Below are positions 11,449-16,968 of a DNA stretch of 16,968 nt, one piece after another. Every line of letters starts with the position of its first letter. Positions within the stretch are counted from its first letter, which is position 1. The notes beneath the pieces were generated by a model, which ran no database searches, was not told the DNA's origin, and worked only from the letters and a program-made list of their open reading frames with translations. The DNA lies in assembly GCA_036382695.1 (NCBI GenBank), contig DASVHF010000010.1, forward strand, positions 1-16,968, read 5' to 3'. This DNA is from DASVHF01 sp036382695 (lineage in GTDB: Bacteria > Patescibacteriota > Microgenomatia > Woykebacterales > RBG-16-39-9b). Both the position numbers and the translations under genes were made by a program.

Positions 11449-11467
11449 GAAAAGAAGCGGGCAAATT
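11449..11467. repeat. Right direct repeat flanking the toxin-antitoxin module
   Basis: GAAAAGAAGCGGGCAAATT lies 7 nt past the doc stop and reaches the first base of the zinc-ribbon stop codon. It pairs with the left copy at 10758-10776. Confidence 0.65.
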
Positions 11468-11691
11468 TATTTGGACTTAGCCTTGGGAGGATGGGGGTTT
11501 CTCTTTTTGGTGAAACTTAGCTTGCGTTCTTCTTTTGCCGCTAGTCCTGCCTCAACTTTTTCTTGACACTCCTTATCCGGACAAATATACATTGTCAATT
11601 TTGTTTTTGTGGCACCAGCGAAAAAGGTTTTTTCTTTACCCCGGATTCGCTCTTTCCCACATCTTATACAAGGGTTTGTTTTAAACTCCAT
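11467..11691 (-). CDS. Small zinc-ribbon protein
   Basis: A 74-residue basic protein with two cysteine pairs, CIRCGKERI near residues 7-15 and YICPDKECQEKV near 36-47, a four-Cys zinc ribbon, then a Lys-rich tail (KLSFTKKRNPHPPKAKSK). The frame is open upstream to 11757, but the ATG at 11691 lies 10 nt after the RRM gene stop and gives the compact zinc-ribbon start MEFKTNPC, so it is preferred. Placement directly behind an RNA-binding protein, plus the basic tail, suggests RNA or ribosome association; that is inference. No named family is recognised. Confidence 0.75.
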   Translation of the reverse strand: MEFKTNPCIRCGKERIRGKEKTFFAGATKTKLTMYICPDKECQEKVEAGLAAKEERKLSFTKKRNPHPPKAKSK

Positions 11692-11701
11692 AGAAAGAGA
11701 C

Positions 11702-12022
11702 TTAATATCTTCGTCTTGGTCCACGGTCACGAAAGCCGCCACCACTACCAAAACCACCGCCTGCTGGTCGCTCTTCGCGCGGTCGGGCTTCGTTGACGAC
11801 TATATTCCTACCAGCAACTTCTTTACCGTTGAGCTTCTCAATCGCTTTTTGGGTTTCTTCGTCACTTGCCATTTCTACAAAACCAAAACCTTTGGAGTTA
11901 CCACTGAATTTATCAGTGATCAAGGTAGCGCTTTCGACAGTACCAACCTCTGCAAATAGCTTTTCCAGCTGCTCCTGGCTAACATCGTAAGAAAGCGAAC
12001 CTACAAATAATCGCTTAGCCAT
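11702..12022 (-). CDS. RRM RNA-binding protein with Gly/Arg-rich tail
   Basis: A single RNA recognition motif occupies residues 1-80: RNP2 is LFVGSL, RNP1 is KGFGFVEM, with the intervening VSQEQLEKLFAEVGTVESATLITDKFSG typical of cyanobacterial Rbp and other bacterial RRMs. The last 25 residues are a Gly/Arg-rich tail (GGGFGSGGGFRDRGPRRRY) that usually adds nonspecific RNA affinity. Related bacterial RRMs are often cold-induced. AAAGGA precedes the ATG. The leader is about 100 nt, much longer than for its neighbours, which leaves room for post-transcriptional control. A zinc-ribbon gene follows after 10 nt in the same operon. Confidence 0.92.
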   Translation of the reverse strand: MAKRLFVGSLSYDVSQEQLEKLFAEVGTVESATLITDKFSGNSKGFGFVEMASDEETQKAIEKLNGKEVAGRNIVVNEARPREERPAGGGFGSGGGFRDRGPRRRY

Positions 12023-12130
12023 ATTTTTTCCTTTCTAGCAAAACTGACGCATTGCCCCGCGCCTTGTCTACTTACCTACTTGTGGGAAAACCAAAAGAGG
12101 AAAGAAACCTAAGGATATTTTAATGAATGG

Positions 12131-12159
12131 AGTATATCACAACTAAATTTGTAAGTCAA
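12131..12159 (-). promoter_or_regulatory. Promoter of the RRM/zinc-ribbon operon
   Basis: TTGACT (12154-12159), a 17-nt spacer and TATACT (12131-12136) are close to consensus. Transcription would begin near 12124, giving a leader of about 100 nt with pyrimidine-rich tracts and AAAGGA close to the ATG. Confidence 0.75.
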
Positions 12160-12224
12160 CCTAGGAAAGAAGCGGAGCAAGCTTTGAGGTTTTTAGCCGG
12201 TGAAACGCCCTAGCGGGCCGGTGC

Positions 12225-12230
12225 TATAAT
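12225..12230 (+). promoter_or_regulatory. Extended -10 leaderless promoter of the GNAT gene
   Basis: TGCTATAAT, ending at 12230, is a TGN-extended perfect -10, 8 nt before the ATG at 12239. There is no room for a Shine-Dalgarno in the transcript. Confidence 0.65.
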
Positions 12231-12238
12231 ATTTCTCT

Positions 12239-12775
12239 ATGAAAAAGTTTATTTCCAAAAAGGGCCGGAAAATTTTGATTCGGAAACCTAGAAAAACCGA
12301 CGTCCGGGAAATTTGGCGTTTTTTCAACAGACTAGTCGAGGAGGACACATACATTCTCCGCTCCGGCAAAAAAGTTTCTTTGAAAGAAGAAGAGCAGTGG
12401 CTAAAAAACATACTCAACAAAATGTCTAAAGAAGAGGCCGTTTTTCTTCAGGCCTACTTTCAAGACAAACTGGTTGGACAAGTCGAAATAACAAAAAAGG
12501 GGTACCGAAAAAGGTTCAACGGTACTTTGCATATTGGTGTAGACCGCAACTTTCGTGGTGAAGGAATAGGCGAAGAACTTATGAAGCAAGCAGAGGCAGA
12601 GGCGAGAAAGATCGGGCTGAGAATAATTGGTTTGATAGTATTTGGTGGAAATAACCCAGCTACAAGCCTGTACAAAAAACTAGGCTACAAGGAATTTGGC
12701 AGACTCCCAAATTCAGTTGAGTTTCGAGGAAAAATGCTAGATGAAGTCCATATGTACAAAAGACTAGATCGCTAA
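12239..12775 (+). CDS. GNAT-family N-acetyltransferase (RimI-like)
   Basis: This 178-residue single-domain GNAT enzyme transfers acetyl from acetyl-CoA to an amine. Visible parts: the first strand KILIRKPRKTDVREIWRFFN, the central strand KLVGQVEITKKG, motif A with FRGEGIGEELMKQAEAEARK (the R-x-x-G-x-G acetyl-CoA loop near residues 100-105), then LIVFGGNNPATSLYKKLGYKEFG, the classic end with N-x-x-A and LYxKLGY. The substrate is unknown; protein N-termini, antibiotics or small amines are all possible. It is AT-rich, leaderless and convergent with cutA, with only 9 nt between stops. Confidence 0.9.
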   Translation: MKKFISKKGRKILIRKPRKTDVREIWRFFNRLVEEDTYILRSGKKVSLKEEEQWLKNILNKMSKEEAVFLQAYFQDKLVGQVEITKKGYRKRFNGTLHIGVDRNFRGEGIGEELMKQAEAEARKIGLRIIGLIVFGGNNPATSLYKKLGYKEFGRLPNSVEFRGKMLDEVHMYKRLDR

Positions 12776-12777
12776 TT

Positions 12778-12798
12778 AGGCAAATTAGAGTTTTGCCT
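12778..12798. terminator. Bidirectional hairpin between GNAT and cutA
   Basis: AGGCAAA (12778-12784) pairs with TTTGCCT (12792-12798). It lies across the convergent 3' ends and includes the last codons of cutA. The T-runs are short. Confidence 0.4.
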
Positions 12799-13093
12799 CG
12801 GAATGGATCCAGTCTAGGTAAGGTTTGCTAATCCTTGAGGGTTCAACGGCTACAACTTCGGGAGTTTCGTAACCAGAGTGTTTTTTTAAATAGCTTTCAA
12901 CCTTCTCGAAATTTTCCTTTCGCGTTTTTAAAATCACCAAAATCTCTTTTTCTTGCGCTATTTTTCCTTTCCACCAATAAGCAGACTCGATCGGGAAAAG
13001 ATTGTAACAAGCAATTATCCGCTTTTTTAGCAGCTCTTGACCAATTTTTGCCGCGGTTTCTTTATTGTGGAGAGTAGTAAAAACAAAAATCAC
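12785..13093 (-). CDS. cutA: CutA1-type divalent ion tolerance protein
   Basis: CutA1 proteins are very stable trimers with a ferredoxin-like fold resembling PII signalling proteins; mutants in E. coli are sensitive to divalent metals, but the molecular role is unclear. The 102-residue sequence carries the family landmarks: KKRIIACYNLFPIESAYWWKGKI, EILVILKTRKENFEKV, and HSGYETPEVVAVE near residues 72-84. The length is normal. The start is a GTG only 6 nt after TAAAAT, so the mRNA should be leaderless and begin at or near a GTG codon, which is unusual. Confidence 0.93.
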   Translation of the reverse strand: MIFVFTTLHNKETAAKIGQELLKKRIIACYNLFPIESAYWWKGKIAQEKEILVILKTRKENFEKVESYLKKHSGYETPEVVAVEPSRISKPYLDWIHSEAKL

Positions 13094-13099
13094 GGTTGG

Positions 13100-13128
13100 A
13101 TTTTATCATTTGAAAACGGGGCGTGCAA
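13100..13128 (-). promoter_or_regulatory. Leaderless promoter of cutA
   Basis: TTGCAC (13123-13128), a 17-nt spacer and TAAAAT (13100-13105) are followed by CCAACC and the GTG start. It lies right after the terminator of the upstream cassette. Confidence 0.65.
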
Positions 13129-13132
13129 ATGA

Positions 13133-13158
13133 GGAAGATCTCTCTCCAGAGGTCTTCC
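13133..13158 (-). terminator. Terminator of the SH3-like membrane protein gene
   Basis: GGAAGA (13133-13138) pairs with TCTTCC (13153-13158), continued by one T-G pair and CTCT/AGAG, giving an 11-bp stem with a CTCC loop. The following T-tract is weak. Confidence 0.55.
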
Positions 13159-13208
13159 GCTGTCACAACCTACCACGTATTCCGAACCTGCGTCCTAGCT
13201 ACCGCGAG

Positions 13209-13991
13209 TCACTCCAGCTTCATGAACTCGCACGTCACCCATCCTTCCGGCAAGTCATCGTACGGTTGGATCTTGCACCAGTAGAAACCGTCTGGGCCTA
13301 GTACTGGTTCTACGGTAATAGTAGCCTTGTGCCCACCAAAGATCTTCAGTGGCTCACCGGAATCGTCGAACCCAACCGCGTTCCCTGCTGGCGCATCGCC
13401 GAGTTCGAGATTGTAGCCTGCCTCCACAACCTCGCCTTTTTGGAAATTCGGTACCTGGCGAACGCACTGTTCTTCCACTACTGGCTCGAGAATCGCCCAG
13501 TCGGCAACATAGGCGAATTCCCCCTGGGTGTAAACTCCACCAAGAATCACCTCAACCAGCCAGTACCACGTATCCCCCCAGCTTTGATCGAAGATTCGCA
13601 CTCGGTGGGCTATCCTCACACAATCCCCTTGATGAACGTGGTTCCAAAGGTTACAGCGGCCGTTCGGACCCTCGGGTGGATCCGGCTCCCTGCAAAGCTC
13701 ATACGTCATAGGTACCTTGAGCACTTGACCAACGTAGTAGTCGTTCTCGGGAGGCCGGACAAGGGGTGTGAGCGAGACCTGCGGCGTTGGCGTCGGCACC
13801 CCGACGGCCTGCGTCTCAACAGGTGGGGGTGTGGGTGAGGTCTCGGCCTCGCCATCACCATCATCTTGGTCGAATGCACCGTAGATCAGGAGCATCGCAA
13901 TCGCCACTCCGGTAACTAAGAAGAGCACGAATCCGACTTTCTTCCGGACACTCCACCCAGATCTCTGCCCCTGTCCTTTTGAGGCTTTCAT
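13209..13991 (-). CDS. Membrane-anchored extracytoplasmic protein with SH3-like domain
   Basis: A 260-residue protein. A basic cytoplasmic start (MKASKGQGQRSGWSVRKK) leads into one membrane helix near residues 19-42 (VGFVLFLVTGVAIAMLLIYG), then an acidic Pro/Thr-rich linker (about residues 43-82), then the external part. The C-terminal segment (about 180-260) resembles a bacterial SH3-like domain, ending FYWCKIQPYDDLPEGWVTCEFMKL. The middle part (about 85-175) may be a second, related domain with DTWYWLVEV and FAYVADWAIL. Five or six external Cys could form disulfides. Such domains often bind cell-wall or surface ligands; the ligand is unknown. The gene is GC-rich, has its own promoter and terminator, and carries AAGGGAGGG before the ATG. 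Confidence 0.65.
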   Translation of the reverse strand: MKASKGQGQRSGWSVRKKVGFVLFLVTGVAIAMLLIYGAFDQDDGDGEAETSPTPPPVETQAVGVPTPTPQVSLTPLVRPPENDYYVGQVLKVPMTYELCREPDPPEGPNGRCNLWNHVHQGDCVRIAHRVRIFDQSWGDTWYWLVEVILGGVYTQGEFAYVADWAILEPVVEEQCVRQVPNFQKGEVVEAGYNLELGDAPAGNAVGFDDSGEPLKIFGGHKATITVEPVLGPDGFYWCKIQPYDDLPEGWVTCEFMKLE

Positions 13992-14030
13992 AGCCCTCCC
14001 TTTTGGACTAGAAGATTGACTGTCAGAGCA

Positions 14031-14058
14031 ATTATATACTAGCTATGCAAACTGACAA
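14031..14058 (-). promoter_or_regulatory. Promoter of the SH3-like membrane protein gene
   Basis: TTGTCA (14053-14058), a 16-nt spacer and TATAAT (14031-14036) give a leader of about 30 nt containing AAGGGAGGG (13994-14002) very close to the ATG. Confidence 0.7.
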
Positions 14059-14078
14059 GATACATTTTTTATGGGGAT

Positions 14079-14552
14079 TTACTTGACTTGCTCGCCGTCG
14101 AGGAAAACAGTAACAACTGCGTCTTTTGAAACTTGTACTTGGCCGGAAAATTCTAGGGTCGTGATCACTTGAGCACAGACACCACCTACGTCGGATTTTG
14201 TTTGCCCAGCAGTTATACGAATTTGAACCTGCTCTGGGTAACTTTCCAGAACAGTCGTTTCATCTTTCAATTTGTAACACGCGGTCGGTACTTGAACAGT
14301 ACCATTATAATGCAACGTTCCACCATCATATTTGGTTTGGGTTGTGATTTTTCCGGTGTCAACAACCCTCTTCCAACCACTTTGATTAGCTGAACCGGTA
14401 GCAGTTTTAGAATCGTTGGTAACAACGTCATTTACCTGCGGGAAAATATTTTTCTGGTACCACATTCCAGCGCAAAAGCCGGCAAATGGAAGAACGACAA
14501 AAAGGATTAAGGCCAAAAGTTTTGAATACCAAGTGACTTCCCTAAATTTCAT
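14079..14552 (-). CDS. Membrane-anchored protein of unknown function
   Basis: A 157-residue protein. A basic N-terminus (MKFREVTWYSK) is followed by a membrane helix near residues 12-31 (LLALILFVVLPFAGFCAGMW), probably an uncleaved anchor, then a Thr/Ser/Asn-rich linker and a beta-rich external domain with two Cys (TACYKL, GGVCAQVITTLEF) that could form a disulfide. The end, FSGQVQVSKDAVVTVFLDGEQVK, looks like a small beta-sandwich. Such short anchored proteins are common in Patescibacteria, but I know no function. Its ATG overlaps the proS stop by 4 nt (ATGA), so it is translationally coupled to proS. Confidence 0.75.
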   Translation of the reverse strand: MKFREVTWYSKLLALILFVVLPFAGFCAGMWYQKNIFPQVNDVVTNDSKTATGSANQSGWKRVVDTGKITTQTKYDGGTLHYNGTVQVPTACYKLKDETTVLESYPEQVQIRITAGQTKSDVGGVCAQVITTLEFSGQVQVSKDAVVTVFLDGEQVK

Positions 14553-15781
14553 AGTAACGTAGAAATTTTAATAAGTTTTGCAGCTTTCCCGTCTCGTTTC
14601 TTGATTTCGACTGAATCTTTTTTCAAAGTATTCTCGCTGACTACCCAACGCTCTGGGACTCCAATCAGATCTGCATCTGCTAGTTTTACACCCGGACTTT
14701 CTTCCCGATCATCGAAGAGAACTTCTCCGCCCTTTTTTGTTAGCCTCTTGTAAATCTCTTCTGATTTCTTAGTCACAGATTTACTGGCACCAATTGAAAC
14801 TAAATGAACAGCAAAAGGCGCAACATTCTCTGGCCAAATAATTCCTTGCGCGTCATGGAAAACCTCAACTATCGCGGCCATTAGACGACCAATGCCAATA
14901 CCGTAACAACCCATGATAATCGGTTTTTCTTTCCCATCACGGTCAACGAAATTTGCTCCCATTGCTTTTGAATATTTTGTCCCGAGCGAAAAAACTTGCC
15001 CAGCTTCGATTGCGTTTGTTTGATCCAAATTTCCTTTACACTCTGGGCATTTATCTCCAATCTTCTTTTCTTCGGCAAACTGCCTATTGATCGCATAACC
15101 ACAGGCCTCGCAGAAAAAGACAATATCCTCACCTACTGGCGCCGGAATTTGAAACTCATATGTAATATCTCCCCCAATACTGCCGCCCGAAGCCTGACTA
15201 ACCAATGTTTTTAGCCCAACCCGATTAAATATTTTGGTGTACCCTTCAATTGATTTCTTGAAAAATTCTTTAAAATCTTTCTCGTCCGCATGAAATGAAT
15301 AAAGATCTTTCATGAAAAATTCCCGAGTCCGAAGCAAGCCTCCGGTAGATCGAAGTTCGTTGCGGAATTTGTCTTGAATTTGGTAGGCGGAAAAAGGCAG
15401 ATCTTTGTAGCTTTTTATGTAGCGGCGAGCTAAGTCAGTAATCACTTCCTCATGAGTCGGGCCAAGCGCATATTCCTTTTCGTGTCGATCGAGAGTAACA
15501 AAAAGCGGCGGATCAATACTTTTCCATCGGCCAGTTTCTTCCCAAAGATTTTTTGGTTGCAAGACACTCATTGAAAATTCTTGACCGCCAAGTGCGTCCA
15601 TCTCGCTCCGTATGATATTTTCTATTTTTCGGTGAATTCGCCAGCCAAGAGGAAGGAAAGTATAAATTCCAGCAGCTAGCTGATCGATGAAACCTGCCTT
15701 TGCAAGTAATTTGTGGGAAACTGCCTCTGCTTCTTTCGGAGCTGTCCTTAAAGTTTTTCCGAATAACTTACTGTACCTCAT
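14549..15781 (-). CDS. proS: Prolyl-tRNA synthetase, compact form lacking the editing insert
   Basis: ProRS charges tRNA-Pro with proline. The 410-residue protein has class II motif 1 around FLPLGWRIHRKIENIIRSEM, motif 2 FRNELRSTGGLLRTREFFMKD near 138-158, motif 3 MGCYGIGIGRLMAAIVE, and a C-terminal anticodon-binding domain (FAVHLVSIG, GGEVLFDDREESPGVKLADADLIGVPERWVV). Bacterial ProRS of E. coli type is about 570 residues with a Ala-tRNA-Pro editing domain (INS) between motifs 2 and 3. Here that place holds only a short CEACGY to CPECKG zinc-ribbon-like segment near 223-247. The gene lies behind rseP, a common bacterial order, with a 90-nt gap holding a dispersed repeat. Confidence 0.96.
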   Translation of the reverse strand: MRYSKLFGKTLRTAPKEAEAVSHKLLAKAGFIDQLAAGIYTFLPLGWRIHRKIENIIRSEMDALGGQEFSMSVLQPKNLWEETGRWKSIDPPLFVTLDRHEKEYALGPTHEEVITDLARRYIKSYKDLPFSAYQIQDKFRNELRSTGGLLRTREFFMKDLYSFHADEKDFKEFFKKSIEGYTKIFNRVGLKTLVSQASGGSIGGDITYEFQIPAPVGEDIVFFCEACGYAINRQFAEEKKIGDKCPECKGNLDQTNAIEAGQVFSLGTKYSKAMGANFVDRDGKEKPIIMGCYGIGIGRLMAAIVEVFHDAQGIIWPENVAPFAVHLVSIGASKSVTKKSEEIYKRLTKKGGEVLFDDREESPGVKLADADLIGVPERWVVSENTLKKDSVEIKKRDGKAAKLIKISTLL

Positions 15782-15796
15782 GATTACCTTTGTTTA

Positions 15797-15815
15797 TCCT
15801 GAGCTTGTCGAAGGA
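15797..15815. repeat. Dispersed repeat, copy 2 (upstream of proS)
   Basis: TCCTGAGCTTGTCGAAGGA lies 15 nt upstream of the proS start, in the 90-nt gap after rseP. Copy 1 is at 6623-6641. The rest of the gap (15816-15871) shows nothing I can assign. Confidence 0.6.
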
Positions 15816-15871
15816 CGTACGGCACTTAGTTTAGCGTCAAGCACGTAAACAGTCAAGCACGGGTAATTTCA

Positions 15872-16968
15872 TCAGCGGAAAATTTTGATGATATCGTTAT
15901 AGGTGATTACAAGGAAAAGAAGAATCAAAACTGCAAACCCCACCGTATGTATGAACCTTTCAATATTTGGATTTACTTTTTTACCAGTCACCCCTTCAAA
16001 AACCGTGAAAAAAAGTCTTCCCCCATCCAGAGCTGGTATCGGCAAAATATTTATCACCCCTAAAATAAGGCTGATTAAAGCCACCACTTCAACCAAAACC
16101 CATATACCGCGAGTACCAGTAACCCCAACAAACGTCCCAATAAGCCCAGCTATTCCTACCGGTCCAGAAACTGTCGTCGCCACCGGTTCTACCGACCGTT
16201 GCTCAAATGCTTTCAAAAAAACTGAGCCTGTTGCCTGACCTTGATAATAAAGCATGTTCACTGAATGGGCCGAACCAACGAAGATTTTTTCCGCTACGCT
16301 ATCGTACCTAAGAGTGGTTACTTCATCCAAAACGACACCGAGCGCCCCTTCACCTTCTGGCGGGTTTACCCTAGGTATGGCGGTTAAGCTGCGAGTTTTA
16401 CGATCTAGCAAATTATAAACTTGAAGGTTTAGCGACTCGCCCTCATTTTCGGTCACGAATTCTTGAAACCGTGAAATAGTCGTGAAGCTCTGTCCATTCG
16501 CACTGACAACTTTGTCAAGAGCCTCCAAGCCACTTCTCTCTGCGGGCGAGCCTGGGGAAACAAATACAACCAATACGCCATCTGTTTGCTTACCAAAGGG
16601 AAAGGATAGCTCTAATCGATCGCCAGTTGTGGGAATATGCAGAGGAATGTCTGTACGGAAGTCGCTAGTAACTAGAAGGGCCGAGAATAGAATAAAAGCC
16701 ACGATCAAGTTCACTACAACTCCGGCTGCAATAATCACCGCCCTCACCCACGGCCCTTTTGAGGCAAAACTTGCGGGCTCGTTCGCTGACTCTCCTTCCT
16801 CACCAAGCAATCTGACAAATCCACCAGCCGGAATTGCATTTATCGAGTAAATTGTTTCTCCAGACTTTCTACCCCAAATTCGTGGTGGAAAACCAAAGCC
16901 AAATTCTTCGACCTTGACTTTGAAAAACTTGGCGACCAAAAAATGGCCTGCCTCGTGAACAAAAATCA
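15872..16968 (-). CDS. rseP: Site-2 protease RseP-type membrane metalloprotease (5' end off window)
   Basis: RseP cleaves transmembrane segments, such as anti-sigma factors or leftover signal peptides, within the membrane. The frame is open to the window edge, and the first complete codons encode IFVHEAGHFLVAKFF, containing the HExxH zinc site. A start inside the window would lose it, so the gene begins outside. Next come a helix (AVIIAAGVVVNLIVAFILFSALLV), a PDZ domain (VVFVSPGSPAERSGLEALDKVVSANGQ), and the second active-site motif NILPIPALDGGRLFF, whose Asp is the third zinc ligand, followed by a last membrane helix (VGFAVLILLFLVITY). Only about the first ten residues should be missing. It precedes proS, a frequent order (dxr-rseP-proS). 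Confidence 0.95.
   Translation of the reverse strand, partial: IFVHEAGHFLVAKFFKVKVEEFGFGFPPRIWGRKSGETIYSINAIPAGGFVRLLGEEGESANEPASFASKGPWVRAVIIAAGVVVNLIVAFILFSALLVTSDFRTDIPLHIPTTGDRLELSFPFGKQTDGVLVVFVSPGSPAERSGLEALDKVVSANGQSFTTISRFQEFVTENEGESLNLQVYNLLDRKTRSLTAIPRVNPPEGEGALGVVLDEVTTLRYDSVAEKIFVGSAHSVNMLYYQGQATGSVFLKAFEQRSVEPVATTVSGPVGIAGLIGTFVGVTGTRGIWVLVEVVALISLILGVINILPIPALDGGRLFFTVFEGVTGKKVNPNIERFIHTVGFAVLILLFLVITYNDIIKIFR

Overview
The window looks like part of a chromosome from an ultra-small Patescibacteria/CPR bacterium, probably Microgenomates-like. This is inferred from AT-rich housekeeping genes with very short spacers, a compact ProRS and a compact Mfd, a 61-residue S21, a small Gly-rich RRM protein, and many small proteins. 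No rRNA, tRNA, CRISPR array or transposase gene was seen.

Layout, left to right. 1-1841 is the 5' two thirds of mfd (minus). 1989-2781 is a GC-rich pair (cupin-like protein plus a 59-residue Cys-rich protein) lying between mfd and pth. pth (2801-3325) is divergent from a GC-rich tandem-GNAT gene (3380-4177, plus). Then follow ybeY, rpsU, a HIT hydrolase, a decayed second HIT copy with a large nested hairpin, and a PHP phosphoesterase, all minus. 6691-8450 mixes two GC-rich unknown genes, a small zincin metalloprotease (plus) and a GC-rich winged-helix gene. 8482-10745 holds a small cupin, an orphan reading frame and two peptidase E paralogues (minus). 10758-11467 is an AbrB/Doc toxin-antitoxin module bracketed by 19-bp direct repeats. 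11467-13128 holds an RRM/zinc-ribbon operon, a GNAT enzyme and cutA. 13133-14058 is a GC-rich membrane-anchored SH3-like protein. 14079-16968 holds a membrane-anchored protein, proS and the 3' part of rseP.

Two styles of gene expression alternate. The AT-rich genes mostly lack a Shine-Dalgarno site and have a -10 box ending 6-9 nt before the start codon, often with a -35 beginning TTGC, so their mRNAs should be leaderless or nearly so. The GC-rich genes have strong purine-rich Shine-Dalgarno sites, three of them sharing AAGGGAGGG, and most carry their own promoter and hairpin terminator. They look like small acquired cassettes dropped between host genes, most clearly between pth and mfd, which are neighbours in many bacteria.

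The most interesting non-coding signals are: a roughly 53-nt element with two hairpins present upstream of both the toxin-antitoxin module and the winged-helix gene, with stems that differ in sequence but still pair; a palindromic element inserted in frame in mfd; and three copies of a GACAGGGAG palindrome within about 1.1 kb.
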